Below, piece by piece: positions 25,621-40,937 of a stretch of DNA of 64,000 bases (its first letter is position 1; each line of letters starts with the position of its first letter). This DNA is from Coriaria nepalensis (lineage: Eukaryota; Streptophyta; Magnoliopsida; Cucurbitales; Coriariaceae): NCBI GenBank assembly GCA_027186245.1, contig CP114481.1, forward strand, positions 35,743,501-35,807,500, read 5' to 3'. A program made the translations under genes and the position numbers. A model generated the notes under the pieces. The model was given only the letters and a program-made list of their open reading frames with translations, ran no database searches and was not told the origin of the DNA.

Positions 25621-28600
25621 TCAAAGCAAGTCGAGCGAATTCTATTTTTGCACTACAAACACAAGTTTTGTGCATAACATGCAAGTGATCAATGCAAGGA
25701 AAGTGTGCATTCATTTAACCTAAAAATCATTTCAATGTGTCATTTCAAGTCGATATCTTATTTCAAAGCAAGTCGAACGAATTCTATTTTTGCACTACAA
25801 ACACAAGTTTTGTGCATAACATGCAAGTGATCAATGCAAGGAAAGTGTGCATTCATTTAACCTTAAAATCATTTCAATGTGTCATTTCAAGTCGATATCT
25901 TATTTCAAAGCAAGTCGAACGAATTCTATTTTTGCACTACAAACGCAAGTTTTGTGCATAACTTGCAAGTGATCAATGCAAGGAAGGTGTGCATTCATTT
26001 AACCTTAAAATCATTTCAATTAGTCATTTCAAGTCAATATCTTATTTCAAAGTAATTCGAACGAGCACTATTTTTGCACTACAAACACAAGTTTTGTGCA
26101 TAACTTCCAAATGATCATTGCAAGGAAAGTGTGCATTCGTTTAACTTAAAATCATTTCAATGAGTCATTTCAAGTCAATGACTTATTTCAAAGCAAGTCG
26201 AACGAATTCAATTTTTGCACTACAAACACAAGTTTTGTGCATAACTTCCAAATGATCATTGCAAGGAAAGTGTGCATTCGTTTAACTTAAAATCATTTCA
26301 ATGAGTCATTTCAAGTCAATGACTTATTTCAAAGCAAGTCGAACGAATTCAATTTTTGCACTACAAACACAAGTTTTGTGCATAACTTGCAAATGATCAA
26401 TGCAAGGAAAGTGTGCATTCGTTTAACTTAAAATCATTTCAATGAGTCATTTCAAGTCAATGACTTATTTCAAAGCAAGTTGAACGAATTCTATTTTTTC
26501 ACTACAAACACAAGTTTTGTGCATAACTTGCAAATGATCAATGCAAGGAAAGTGTGCATTCGTTTAACCTTAAAATCATTTCAATGAGTCATTTCAAGTC
26601 GATATCTTATTTCAAAGCAAGTCGAACGAATTCTATTTTTGCACTACAAACACAAGTTTTGTGCATAACATGCAAGTGATCAATGCAAGGAAAGTGTGCA
26701 TTCATTTAACATTAAAATCATTTCAATGTGTCATTTCAAGTCGATATCTTATTTCAAAGCAAGTCGAACGAATTCTATTTTTGCACTACAAACACAAGTT
26801 TTGTGCATAACATGCAAGTGATCAATGCAAGGAAAGTGTGCATTCATTTAACCTTAAAATCATTTCAATGTGTCATTTCAAGTCGATATCTTAATTCAAA
26901 GCAAGTCGAACGAATTCTATTTTTGCACTACAAACCCAAGTTTTGTGCATAACTTGCAAATGATCAATGCAAGGAAAGTGTGCATTCGTTTAACTTAAAA
27001 TCATTTCAATGAGTCATTTCAAATCAATAATTTATTTCAAAGCAAGTCGAACGGATTCAATTTTTGCACAACAAACACAAGTTTTGTGCATAACTTGCAA
27101 ATGATCAATGCAAGGAAAGTGTGCATTCGTTTAAACTTAAAATCATTTCAATGAGTCATTTCAAGTCAATAACTTATTTCAAAGCAAGTCAAACAAATTC
27201 AATTTTTGCACTACAAACACAAGTTTTGTGCATAACTTGCAAATGATCAATGGAAGGAAAGTGTGCACTCGTTTAACCTTCAAATCATTTCAATGAGTCA
27301 TTTCAAGTTAATAACTTATTTCAAAGCAACTCGAACGAATTCAATTTTTGCACTACAAACGCAAGTTTTGTGCATAACTTGCAAGTGATCAATGCAAGGA
27401 AAGTGTGCATTCATTTAACATTAAAATCATTTCAATGTGTCATTTCAAGTCGATATCTTATTTCAAAGCAAGTCGAACGAATTCTATTTTTGCACTACAA
27501 ACACAAGTTTTGTGCATAACATGCAAGTGATCAATGCAAGGAAAGTGTGCATTCATTTAACCTTAAAATCATTTCAATGTGTGATTTCAAGTCGATATCT
27601 TAATTCAAAGCAAGTCGAACGAATTCTATTTTTGCACTACAAACACAAGTTTTGTGCATAACTTGCAAATGATCAATGCAAGGAAAGTGTGCATTCATTT
27701 AACTTAAAATCATTTCAATGAGTCATTTCAAATCAATAATTTATTTCAAAGCAAGTCGAACGGATTCAATTTTTGCACAACAAACACAAGTTTTGTGCAT
27801 AACTTGCAAATGATCAATGCAAGGAAAGTGTGCATTCGTTTAAACTTAAAATCATTTCAATGAGTCATTTCAAGTCAATAACTTATTTCAAAGCAAGTCG
27901 AACAAATTCAATTTTTGCACTACAAACACAAGTTTTGTGCATAACTTGCAAATGATCAATGCAAGGATAGTGTGCACTCGTTTAACCTTCAAATCATTTC
28001 AATGAGTCATTTCAAGTTAATAACTTATTTCGAAGCAACTCGAACGAATTCAATTTTTGCACTACAAACGCAAGTTTTGTGCATAACTTGCAAGTGATCA
28101 ATGCAAGGAAAGTGTGCATTCATTAAACCTTAAAATCATTTCAATGTGTCATTTCAAGTCGATATCTTATTTCAAAGCAAGTTGAACGAATTCTATTTTT
28201 TCACTACAAACACAAGTTTTGTGCATAACTTGCAAATGATCAATGCAAGGAAAGTGTGCATTCGTTTAACCTTAAAATCATTTCAATGAGTCATTTTAAG
28301 TCGATATCTTATTTCAAAGCAAGTCGAACGAATTCTATTTTTGCACTACAAACACAAGTTTTGTGCATAACATGCAAGTGATCAATGCAAGGAAAGTGTG
28401 CATTCGTTTAACCTTAAAATCATTTCAATGTGTCATTTCAAGTCGATATCTTATTTCAATGCAAGTCGAACGAATTCTATTTTTGCACTACAAACACAAG
28501 TTTTGTGCATAACTTGCAAATGATTAATGCAAGGAAAGTGTGCATTCGTTTAACCTTAAAATCATTTCAATGAGTCATTTCAAGTCAATAACATATTTCA

Positions 28601-29450
28601 AAGCAAGTCGAACGAATTCAATTTTTGCACTACAAACACAAGTTTTGTGCATAACTTGCAAATGATCAATGGAAGGAAAGTGTGCACTCGTTTAACCTTC
28701 AAATCATTTCAATGAGTCATTTCAAGTTAATAACTTATTTCAAAGCAACTCGAACGAATTCAATTTTTGCACTACAAACGCAAGTTTTGTGCATAACTTG
28801 CAAGTGATCAATGCAAGGAAAGTGTGCATTCATTAAACCTTAAAATCATTTCAATGTGTCATTTCAAGTCGATATCTTATTTCAAAGCAAGTTGAACGAA
28901 TTCTATTTTTGCACTACAAACACAAGTTTTGTGCATAACATGCAAGTGATCAATGCAAGGAAAGTGTGCATTCATTTAACATTAAAATCATTTCAATGTG
29001 TCATTTCAAGTCGATATCTTATTTCAAAGCAAGTCGAACTAATTCTATTTTTGCACTACAAACACAAGTTTTGTGCATAACATGCAAGTGATCAATGCAA
29101 GGAAAGTGTGCATTCATTTAACCTTAAAATCATTTCAATGTGTCATTTCAAGTCGATATCTTAATTCAAAGCAAGTCGAACGAATTCTATTTTTGCACTA
29201 CAAACACAAGTTTTGTGCATAACTTGCAAATGATCAATGCAAGGAAAGTGTGCATTCGTTTAACTTAAAATCATTTCAATGAGTCATTTCAAATCAATAA
29301 TTTATTTCAAAGCAAGTCGAACGGATTCAATTTTTGCACAACAAACACAAGTTTTGTGCATAACTTGCAAATGATCAATGCAAGGAAAGTGTGCATTCGT
29401 TTAAACTTAAAATCATTTCAATGAGTCATTTGAAGTCAATAACTTATTTC
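25620..29450 (+). repeat. HOR family B, unit 1 (3828 bp, 27 monomers)
   Basis: The GGAAGGTGTGC variant at 25982 recurs at 29810, a shift of 3828 bp. The unit contains an internal 709-bp (five-monomer) duplication: monomers with GTGTCATTTCAAGTCGATATC then TTAATTCAAAGC near 26.73-26.91 kb recur near 27.44-27.61 kb, and the CATTAAACC monomer near 28.12 kb recurs near 28.83 kb. These internal additions account for the 568 bp (four monomers) by which it exceeds the next unit. The left boundary falls between GATATC and AAAGCAAG inside a monomer. Confidence 0.83.
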
Positions 29451-32400
29451 AAAGCAAGTCGAACGAATTCTATTTTTGCACTACAAACACAAGTTTTGTG
29501 CATAACATGCAAGTGATCAATGCAAGGAAAGTGTGCATTCATTTAACCTTAAAATCATTTCAATGTGTCATTTCAAGTCGATATCTTATTTCAAAGCAAG
29601 TCGAACGAATTCTATTTTTGCACTACAAACACAAGTTTTGTGCATAACATGCAAGTGATCAATGCAAGGAAAGTGTGCATTCATTTAACCTTAAAATCAT
29701 TTCAATGTGTCATTTCAAGTCGATATCTTATTTCAAAGCAAGTCGAACGAATTCTATTTTTGCACTACAAACGCAAGTTTTGTGCATAACTTGCAAGTGA
29801 TCAATGCAAGGAAGGTGTGCATTCATTTAACCTTAAAATCATTTCAATTAGTCATTCCAAGTCAATATCTTATTTCAAAGTAATTCGAACGAGCACTATT
29901 TTTGCACTACAAACACAAGTTTTGTGCATAACTTCCAAATGATCATTGCAAGGAAAGTGTGCATTCGTTTAACTTAAAATCATTTCAATGAGTCATTTCA
30001 AGTCAATGACTTATTTCAAAGCAAGTCGAACGAATTCAATTTTTGCACTACAAACACAAGTTTTGTGCATAACTTCCAAATGATCATTGCAAGGAAAGTG
30101 TGCATTCGTTTAACTTAAAATCATTTCAATGAGTCATTTCAAGTCAATGACTTATTTCAAAGCAAGTCGAACGAATTCAATTTTTGCACTACAAACACAA
30201 GTTTTGTGCATAACTTGCAAATGATCAATGCAAGGAAAGTGTGCATTCGTTTAACTTAAAATCATTTCAATGAGTCATTTCAAGTCAATGACTTATTTCA
30301 AAGCAAGTTGAACGAATTCTATTTTTTCACTACAAACACAAGTTTTGTGCATAACTTGCAAATGATCAATGCAAGGAAAGTGTGCATTCGTTTAACCTTA
30401 AAATCATTTCAATGAGTCATTTCAAGTCGATATCTTATTTCAAAGCAAGTCGAACGAATTCTATTTTTGCACTACAAACACAAGTTTTGTGCATAACATG
30501 CAAGTGATCAATGCAAGGAAAGTGTGCATTCATTTAACATTAAAATCATTTCAATGTGTCATTTCAAGTCGATATCTTATTTCAAAGCAAGTCGAACGAA
30601 TTCTATTTTTGCACTACAAACACAAGTTTTGTGCATAACATGCAAGTGATCAATGCAAGGAAAGTGTGCATTCATTTAACCTTAAAATCATTTCAATGTG
30701 TCATTTCAAGTCGATATCTTAATTCAAAGCAAGTCGAACGAATTCTATTTTTGCACAACAAACACAAGTTTTGTGCATAACTTGCAAATGATCAATGCAA
30801 GGAAAGTGTGCATTCGTTTAACTTAAAATCATTTCAATGAGTCATTTCAAATCAATAATTTATTTCAAAGCAAGTCGAACGGATTCAATTTTTGCACAAC
30901 AAACACAAGTTTTGTGCATAACTTGCAAATGATCAATGCAAGGAAAGTGTGCATTCGTTTAAACTTAAAATCATTTCAATGAGTCATTTCAAGTCAATAA
31001 CTTATTTCAAAGCAAGTCGAACGAATTCAATTTTTGCACTACAAACACAAGTTTTGTGCATAACTTGCAAATGATCAATGCAAGGAAAGTGTGCACTCGT
31101 TTAACCTTCAAATCATTTCAATGAGTCATTTCAAGTTAATAACTTATTTCAAAGCAACTCGAACGAATTCAATTTTTGCACTACAAACGCAAGTTTTGTG
31201 CATAACTTGCAAGTGATCAATGCAAGGAAAGTGTGCATTCATTAAACCTTAAAATCATTTCAATGTGTCATTTCAAGTCGATATCTTATTTCAAAGCAAG
31301 TTGAACGAATTCTATTTTTTCACTACAAACACAAGTTTTGTGCATAACTTGCAAATGATCAATGCAAGGAAAATGTGCATTCGTTTAACCTTAAAATCAT
31401 TTCAATGAGTCATTTCAAGTCGATATCTTATTTCAAAGCAAGTCGAACGAATTCTATTTTTGCACTACAAACACAAGTTTTGTGCATAACATGCAAGTGA
31501 TCAATGCAAGGAAAGTGTGCATTCGTTTAACCTTAAAATCATTTCAATGTGTCATTTCAAGTCGATATCTTATTTCAAAGCAAGTCGAACGAATTCTATT
31601 TTTGCACTACAAACACAAGTTTTGTGCATAACTTGCAAATGATCAATGCAAGGAAAGTGTGCATTCGTTTAACCTTAAAATCATTTCAATGAGTCATTTC
31701 AAGTGAATAACTTATTTCAAAGCAAGTCGAACGAATTCAATTTTTGCAGGACAAACAGAAGTTTTGTGCATAACTTGCAAATGATCAATGCAAAGAAAGT
31801 GTGCATTCGTTTAACTTAAAATCATTTCAATGAGTCATTTCAAATCAATAATTTATTTCAAAGCAAGTCGAACGGATTCAATTTTTGCACAACAAACACA
31901 AGTTTTGTGCATAACTTGCAAATGATCAATGCAAGGAAAATGTGCATTCGTTTAAACTTAAAATCATTTCAATGAGTCATTTCAAGTCAATAACTTATCT
32001 CAAAGCAAGTCGAACGAATTCAATTTTTGCACTACAAACACAAGTTTTGTGCATAACTTCCAAATGATCATTGCAAGGAAAGTGTGCATTCGTTTAACTT
32101 AAAATCATTTCAATGAGTCATTTCAAGTCAATGACTTATTTCAAAGCAAGTCGAACGAATTCAATTTTTGCACTACAAACACAAGTTTTGTGCATAACTT
32201 GCAAATGATCAATGCAAGGAAAGTGTGCATTCATTAAACCTTAAAATCATTTCAATGTGTCATTTCAAGTCGATATCTTATTTCAAAGCAAGTTGAACGA
32301 ATTCTATTTTTTCACTACAAACACAAGTTTTGTGCATAACTTGCAAATGATCAATGCAAGGAAAGTGTCCATTCGTTTAACCTTAAAATCATTTCAATGA

Positions 32401-32710
32401 GTCATTTCAAGTCGATATCTTATTTCAAAGCAAGTCGAACGAATTCTATTTTTGCACTACAAACACAAGTTTTGTGCATAACATGCAAGTGATCAATGCA
32501 AGGAAAGTGTGCATTCGTTTAACCTTAAAATCATTTCAATGTGTCATTTCAAGTCGATATCTAATTTCAAAGCAATTTGAACGAATTCTATTTTTGCACT
32601 ACAAACACAAGTTTTGTGCATAACTTGCAAATGATCAATGCAAGGAAAGTGTGCATTCATTTAACCTTAAAATCATTTCAATTAGTCATTTCAAGTCGAT
32701 ATCTTATTTC
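29450..32710 (+). repeat. HOR family B, unit 2 (3260 bp, 23 monomers)
   Basis: GGAAGGTG at 29810 and 33070, and GCAGGACAAACAGAAG at 31746 and 35006, both give a 3260-bp period. The monomer order is: two AACATGCAAGTG/GATATC monomers, one AAACGCAAG-ended, one GAGCAC, two CTTCC/AACTTAAAATC, then the GATATC series, the AAATCAATAATTT/GAACGGATTC pair, and the GTTAATAAC and CATTAAACC copies. Single-base differences from its neighbours, such as ACAACAAACAC near 30756 and AAGTGAATAAC near 31703, argue against an assembly copy error. Confidence 0.85.
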
Positions 32711-35200
32711 AAAGCAAGTCGAACGAATTCTATTTTTGCACTACAAACACAAGTTTTGTGCATAACATGCAAGTGATCAATGCAAGGAAAGTGTGCATTC
32801 ATTTAACCTTAAAATCATTTCAATGTGTCATTTCAAGTCGATATCTTATTTCAAAGCAAGTCGAACGAATTCTATTTTTGCACTACAAACACAAGTTTTG
32901 TGCATAACATGCAAGTGATCAATGCAAGGAAAGTGTGCATTCATTTAACCTTAAAATCATTTCAATGTGTCATTTCAAGTCGATATCTTATTTCAAAGCA
33001 AGTCGAACGAATTCTATTTTTGCACTACAAACGCAAGTTTTGTGCATAACTTGCAAGTGATCAATGCAAGGAAGGTGTGCATTCATTTAACCTTAAAATC
33101 ATTTCAATTAGTCATTTCAAGTCAATATCTTATTTCAAAGTAATTCGAACGAGCACTATTTTTGCACTACAAACACAAGTTTTGTGCATAACTTCCAAAT
33201 GATCATTGCAAGGAAAGTGTGCATTCGTTTAACTTAAAATCATTTCAATGAGTCATTTCAAGTCAATGACTTATTTCAAAGCAAGTCGAACGAATTCAAT
33301 TTTTGCAGTACAAACACAAGTTTTGTGCATAACTTCCAAATGATCATTGCAAGGAAAGTGTGCATTCGTTTAACTTAAAATCATTTCAATGAGTCATTTC
33401 AAGTCAATGACTTATTTCAAAGCAAGTCGAACGAATTCAATTTTTGCACTACAAACACAAGTTTTGTGCATAACTTGCAAATGATCAATGCAAGGAAAGT
33501 CTGCATTCGTTTAACTTAAAATCATTTCAATGAGTCATTTCAAGTCAAGGACTTATTTCAAAGCAAGTTGAACGAATTCTATTTTTTCACTACAAACACA
33601 AGTTTTGTGCATAACTTGCAAATGATCAATGCAAGGAAAGTGTGCATTCGTTTAACCTTAAAATCATTTCAATGAGTCATTTCAAGTCGATATCTTATTT
33701 CAAAGCAAGTCGAACGAATTCTATTTTTGCACTACAAACACAAGTTTTGTGCATAACATGCAAGTGATCAATGCAAGGAAAGTGTGCATTCATTTAACAT
33801 TAAAATCATTTCAATGTGTCATTTCAAGTCGATATCTTATTTCAAAGCAAGTCGAACGAATTCTATTTTTGCACTACAAACACAAGTTTTGTGCATAACA
33901 TGCAAGTGATCAATGCAAGGAAAGTGTGCATTCATTTAACCTTAAAATCATTTCAATGTGTCATTTCAAGTCGATATCTTAATTCAAAGCAAGTCGAACG
34001 AATTCTATTTTTGCACTACAAACACAAGTTTTGTGCATAACTTGCAAATGATCAATGCAAGGAAAGTGTGCATTCCTTTAACTTAAAATCATTTCAATGA
34101 GTCATTTCAAATCAATAATTTATTTCAAAGCAAGTCGAACGGATTCAATTTTTGCACAACAAACACAAGTTTTGTGCATAACTTGCAAATGATCAATGCA
34201 AGGAAAGTGTGCATTCGTTTAAACTTAAAATCATTTCAATGAGTCATTTCAAGTCAATAACTTATTTCAAAGCAAGTCGAACGAATTCAATTTTTGCACT
34301 ACAAACACAAGTTTTGTGCATAACTTGCAAATGATCAATGCAAGGAAAGTGTGCACTCGTTTAACCTTCAAATCATTTCAATGAGTCATTTCAAGTTAAT
34401 AACTTATTTCACAGCAACTCGAACGAATTCAATTTTTGCACTACAAACGCAAGTTTTGTGCATAACTTGCAAGTGATCAATGCAAGGAAAGTGTGCATTC
34501 ATTAAACCTTAAAATCATTTCAATGTGTCATTTCAAGTCGATATCTTATTTGAAAGCAAGTTGAACGAATTCTATTTTTTCACTACAAACACAAGTTTTG
34601 TGCATAACTTGCAAATGATCAATGCAAGGAAAGTGTGCATTCGTTTAACCTTAAAATCATTTCAATGAGTCATTTCAAGTCGATATCTTATTTCAAAGCA
34701 AGTCGAACGAATTCTATTTTTGCACTACAAACACAAGTTTTGTGCATAACATGCAAGTGATCAATGCAAGGAAAGTGTGCATTCGTTTAACCTTAAAATC
34801 ATTTCAATGTGTCATTTCAAGTCGATATCTTATTTACAAGCAAGTCGAACGAATTCTATTTTTGCACTACAAACACAAGTTTTGTGCATAACTTGCAAAT
34901 GATCAATGCAAGGAAAGTGTGCATTCGTTTAACCTTAAAATCATTTCAATGAGTTATTTCAAGTCAATAACTTATTTCAAAGCAAGTCGAACGAATTCAA
35001 TTTGTGCAGGACAAACAGAAGTTTTGTGCATAACTTGCAAATGATCAATGCAAAGAAAGTGTGCATTCGTTTAACTTAAAATCATTTCAATGAGTCATTT
35101 CAAATCAATAAGTTATTTCAAAGCAAGTCGAACGGATTCAATTTTTGCACAACAAACACAAGTTTTGTGCATAACTTGCAAATGATCAATGCAAGGAAAG
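32710..35200 (+). repeat. HOR family B, unit 3 (partial, ~2.5 kb)
   Basis: It follows unit 2 at a constant 3260-bp offset through the GCAGGACAAACAGAAG monomer at 35006 and the AAATCAATAAGTT monomer after it. It diverges after about 35.2 kb, where AACCTTAAAATC replaces AAACTTAAAATC and a TTAGTCATTTC monomer follows instead of the expected CTTCC one. Private changes include TTTGTGCAGG near 35002, TTTACAAGC near 34833 and GTCAAGGAC near 33545. Confidence 0.82.
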
Positions 35201-38200
35201 TGTGCATTCGTTTAACCTTAAAATCATTTCAATGAGTCATTTCAAGTCAATAACTTATTTCAAAGCAAGTCGAACGAATTCAATTTTTGCACTACAAACA
35301 CAAGTTTTGTGCATAACTTGCAAATGATCAATGCAAGGAAAGTGTGCATTCATTTAACCCTAAAATCATTTCAATTAGTCATTTCAAGTCGATATCTTAT
35401 TTCAAAGCAAGTCGAACGAATTCTATTTTTGCACTACAAACACAAGTTTTGTGCATAACATGCAAGTGATCAATGCAAGGAAAGTGTGCATTCATTTAAC
35501 CTTAAAATCATTTCAATGTGTCATTTCAAGTCGATATCTTATTTCAAAGCAAGTCGAACGAATTCTATTTTTGCACTACAAACACAAGTTTTGTGCATAA
35601 CATGCAAGTGATCAATGCAAGGAAAGTGTGCATTCAGTTAACCTTAAAATCATGTCAATGTGTCATTTCAAGTCGATATCTTATTTCAAAGCAAGTCGAA
35701 CGAATTCTATTTTTGCACTACAAACGCAAGTTTTGTGCATAACTTGCAAGTGATCAAAGCAAGGAAAGTGTGCATTCATTTAACCTTAAAATCATTTCAA
35801 TGTGTCATTTCAAGTCGATATCTTATTTCAAAGCAAGTCGAACGAATTCTATTTTTGCACTACAAACACAAGTATTGTGCATAACTTGCAAATGATCATT
35901 GCAAGGAAAGTGTGCATTCATTTAACCTTAAAATCATTTCAATGTGTCATTTCAAGTCGATATCTTATTTCAAAGCAAGTCGAACGAATTCTATTTTTGC
36001 ACTACAAACACAAGTATTGTGCATAACTTGCAAATGATCAATGCAACGAAAGTGTGCATTCGTTTAACCTTAAAATCATTTCAATGAGTCATTTCAAGTC
36101 AATAACTTATTTCAAAGCAAGTCGAACGAATTCAATTTTTGCAGGACAAACAGAAGTTTTGTGCATAACTTGCAAATGATCAATGCAAAGAAAGTGTGCA
36201 TTCGTTTAACTTAAAATCATTTTAATGAGTCATTTCAAATCAATAATTTATTTCACAGCAAGTCGAACGGATTCAATTTTTGCACAACAAACACAAGTTT
36301 TGTGCATAACTGGCAAATGATCAATGCAAGGAAAGTGTGCACTCGGTTAACCTTCAAATCATTTCAATGAGTCATTTCAAGTTAATAACTTATTTCAAAG
36401 CAACTCGAACGAATTCAATTTTTGCACTACAAACGCAAGTTTTGTGCATGACTTGCAAGTGATCAATGCAAGGAAAGTGTGCATTCATTTAACCTTAAAA
36501 TCATTTCAATTAGTCATTTCAAGTCAATATCTTATTTCAAAGTAATTCGAACGAGCACTATTTTTGCACTACAAATGCAAGTTTTGTGCATAACTTGCAA
36601 ATGATCATTGCAAGGAAAGCGTGCATTCATTTAACCTTAAAATCATTTCAATGTGTCATTTCAAGTCGATATCTTATTTCAAAGCAAGTCGACCGAATTC
36701 TATTTTTGCACTACAAACACAAGTTTTGTGCATAACTTGCAAATGATCAATGAGAGGAAAGTGTGCATTCGTTTAACTTAAAATCATTTCAATGAGTCAT
36801 TTCAAGTCAATGACTTATTTCAAAGCAAGTCGAACGAATTCAATTTTTGCACTACAAACACAAGTTTTGTGCATAACTTGCAAATGATCATTGCAAGGAA
36901 AGTGTGCATTCATTTAACCTTAAAATCATTTCAATGTGTCATTTCAAGTCGATATCTTATTTCAAAGCAAGTCGAACGAATTCTATTTTTGCACTACAAA
37001 CGCAAGTTTTGTGCATAACTTGCAAGTGATCAATGCAAGGAAAGTGTGCATTCATTTAACCTTAAAATCATTTCAATTAGTCATTTCAAGTCAATATCTT
37101 ATTTCAAAGTAATTCGAACGAGCACTATTTTTGCACTACAAACACAAGTTTTGTTCATAACTTCCAAATGATCATTGCGAGGAAAGTGTGCATTCGTTTA
37201 ACTTAAAATCATTTCAATGAGTCATTTCAAGTCAATGACTTATTTCAAAGCAAGTCGAACGAATTCAATTTTTGCACTACAAACACAAGTTTTGTGCATA
37301 ACTTGCAAATGATCAATGCAAGGAAAGTGTGCATTCGTTTAACTTAAAATCATTTCAATGAGTCATTTCAAGTCAATGACTTATTTCAAAGCAAGTTGAA
37401 CGAATTCTATTTTTGCACTACAAACACAAGTTTTGTGCATAACATGCAAGTGATCAATGCAAGGAAAGTGTGCATTCATTTAACCTTAAAATCATTTCAA
37501 TGTGTCATTTCAAGTCGATATCTTATTTCAAAGCAAGTCGAACGAATTCTATTTTTGCACTACAAACGCAAGTTTTGTGCATAACTTGCAAGTGATCAAT
37601 GCAAGGAAAGTGTGCATTCATTTAACCTTAAAATCATTTCAATTAGTCATTTCAAGTCAATATCTTATTTCAAAGTAATTCGAACGAGCACTATTTTTGC
37701 ACTACAAACACAAGTTTTGTGCATAACTTCCAAATGATCATTGCGAGGAAAGTGTGCATTCGTTTAACTTAAAATCATTTCAATGAGTCATTTCAAGTCA
37801 ATGACTTATTTCAAAGCAAGTCGAACGAATTCAATTTTTGCACTACAAACACAAGTTTTGTGCATAACTTGCAAATGATCAATGCAAGGAAAGTGTGCAT
37901 TCGTTTAACTTAAAATCATTTCAATGAGTCATTTCAAGTCAATGACTTATTTCAAAGCAAGTTGAACGAATTCTATTTTTTCACTACAAACACAAGTTTT
38001 GTGCATAACTTGCAAATGATCAATGCAAGGAAAGTGTGCATTCGTTTAACCTTAAAATCATTTCAATGAGTCATTTCAAGTCGATATCTTATTTCAAAGC
38101 AAGTCGAACGAATTCTATTTTTGCACTACAAACGCAAGTTTTGTGCATAACTTGCAAGTGATCAATGCAAGGAAAGTGTGCATTCATTTAACCTTAAAAT

Positions 38201-40937
38201 CATTTCAATTAGTCATTTCAAGTCAATATCTTATTTCAAAGTAATTCGAACGAGCACTATTTTTGCACTACAAACACAAGTTTTGTGCATAACTTCCAAA
38301 TGATCATTGCGAGGAAAGTGTGCATTCGTTTAACTTCAAATCATTTCAATGAGTCATTTCAAGTTAATAACTTATTTCAAAGCAACTCGAACGAATTCAA
38401 TTTTTGCACTACAAACGCAAGTTTTGTGCATAACTTGCAAATGATCATTGCAAGGAAAGTGTGCATTCATTTAACCTTAAAATCATTTCAATGTGTCATT
38501 TCAAGTCGATATCTTATTTCAAAGCAAGTCGAACGAATTCAATTTTTGCACTACAAACACAAGTTTTGTGCATAACTTGCAAATGATCAATGCAAGGAAA
38601 GTGTGCATTCGTTTAACTTAAAATCATTTCAATGAGTCATTTCAAGTCAATGACTTATTTCAAAGCAAGTCGAACGAATTCAATTTTTGCAGGACAAACA
38701 GAAGTTTTGTGCATAACTTGCAAATGATCAATGCAAAGAAAGTGTGCATTCGTTTAACTTAAAATCATTTCAATGAGTCATTTCAAATCAATAATTTATT
38801 TCAAAGCAAGTCGAACGGATTCAATTTTTGCACAACAAACACAAGTTTTGTGCATAACTTGCAAATGATCAATGCAAGGAAAGTGTGCATTCGTTTAACC
38901 TTAAAATCATTTCAATGAGTCATTTCAAGTCCATAACTTATTTCAAAGCAAGTCGAACGAATTCAATTTTTGCACTACAAACACAAGTTTTGTGCATAAC
39001 TTGCAAATGATCAATGCAAGGATAGTGTGCACTCGTTTAACCTTCAAATCATTTCAATGAGTTATTTCAAGTTAATAACTTATTTCAAAGCAAGTCGAAC
39101 GGATTCAATTTTTGCACTACAAACGCAAGTTTTGTGCATAACTTGCAAGTGATCAATGCAAGGAAAGTGTGCATTCATTTAACCTTAAAATCATTTCAAT
39201 TAGTCATTTCAAGTTGATATCTTATTTCAAAGCAAGTCGAACGAATTCTATTTTTGCACTACAAACACAAGTTTTGTGCATAACTTGCAAATGATCAATG
39301 CAAGGAAAGTGTGCATTCGTTTAACTTCAAATCATTTCAATAAGTCATTTCAAGTTAATAACTTATTTCAAAGCAAGTCGAACGAATTCAATTTTTGCAC
39401 TACAAATGTACGTTTTGTGCATAACTTGCAAGTGATCAATGCAAGGAAAGTGTGCATTCATTTAACCTTAAAATCATTTCAATGTGTCATTTCAAGTCGA
39501 TATCTTATTTCAAAGCAAGTTGAACGAATTCTATTTTTGCACTAGAAACGCAAGTTTTGTGCATAACTTGCAAGTGATCAATGCAAGGAAAGTGTGCATT
39601 CATTTAACCTTAAAATCATTTCAATTAGTCATTTCAAGTCAATATCTTATTTCAAAGCAAGTCGAACGAATTCTATTTTTGCACTACAAACACAAGTTTT
39701 GTTCATAACATGCAAGTGATCAATGCAAGGAAAGTGTGCTTTCATTTAACCTTAAAATCATTTCAATGTGTCATTTCAAGTCGATATCTTATTTCAAAGC
39801 AAGTCGAACGAATTCTATTTTTGCACTACAAACGCAAGTTTTGTGCATAACTTGCAAGTGATCAATGCAAGGAAAGGGTGCATTCATTTAACCTTAAAAT
39901 CATTTCAATTAGTCATTTCAAGTCAATATCTTATTTCAAAGTAATTCGAACGAGCACTATTTTTGCACTACAAACACAAGTTTTGTGCATAACTTGCAAA
40001 TGATCATTGCAAGGAAAGTGTGCATTCATTTAACCTTAAAATCATTTCAATGTGTCATTTCAAGTCGATATCTTATTTCAAAGCAAGTCGAACGAATTCT
40101 ATTTTTGCACTACAAACGCAAGTTTTGTGCATAACTTGCAAGTGATCAATGCAAGGAAAGGGTGCATTCATTTAACCTTAAAATCATTTCAATTAGTCAT
40201 TTCAAGTCAATATCTTATTTCAAAGTAATTCGAACGAGCACTATTTTTGCACTACAAACACAAGTTTTGTGCATAACTTGCAAATGATCATTGCAAGGAA
40301 AGTGTGCATTCATTTAACCTTAAAATCATTTCAATGTGTCATTTCAAGTCGATATCTTATTTCAAAGCAAGTCGAACGAATTCTATTTTTGCACTACAAA
40401 CACAAGTTTTGTGCATAACTTGCAAATGATCAATGCAAGGAAAGTGTGCATTCGTTTAACTTAAAATCATTTCAATGAGTCATTTCAAGTCAATGACTTA
40501 TTTCAAAGCAAGTTGAACGAATTCTATTTTTTCACTACAAACACAAGTTTTGTGCATAACTTGCAAATGATCAATGCAAGGAAAGTGTGCATTCGTTTAA
40601 CCTTAAAATCATTTCAATGAGTCATTTCAAGTCGATATCTTATTTCAAAGCAAGTCGAACGAATTCAATTTTTGCACTACAAACACAAGTTTTGTGCATA
40701 ACATGCAAGTGATCAATGCAAGGAAAGTGTGCATTCATTTAACATTAAAATCATTTCAATGTGTCATTTCAAGTCGATATCTTATTTCAAAGCAAGTCGA
40801 ACGAATTCTATTTTTGCACTACAAACACAAGTTTTGTGCATAACATGCAAGTGATCAATGCAAGGAAAGTGTGCATTCATTTAACCTTAAAATCATTTCA
40901 ATGTGTCATTTCAAGTCGATATCTTAATTCAAAGCAA
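35200..40937 (+). repeat. Mosaic satellite segment with 566-bp and 284-bp local repeats
   Basis: No single long period covers this stretch. GAGCAC monomers at 37120, 37686 and 38252 are exactly 566 bp (four monomers) apart and share the following CTTCC/TTGCGAGG monomer. Two AAAGGGTGC monomers at 39873 and 40157 mark a 284-bp dimer. Between about 36.1 and 37.2 kb the order resembles 23.9-25.2 kb (GCAGGACAAACAG, GCACTCGGTTAACC, AAATGCAAG, GTCGACC at 24638 and 36688). The last part, from about 40.4 kb, again resembles family B at 33.5-34.0 kb. Confidence 0.75.

Noticed and set aside
38285..38575. Longest open frame, 96 codons
   Set aside because: It begins at the GTG of GTGCATAAC and runs through two monomers only because local variants (ACTTCAAATC, GTTAATAAC) remove stops. 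It is made of the same repeat in shifted frames. The 89-codon frame at 39276-39545 has the same cause.
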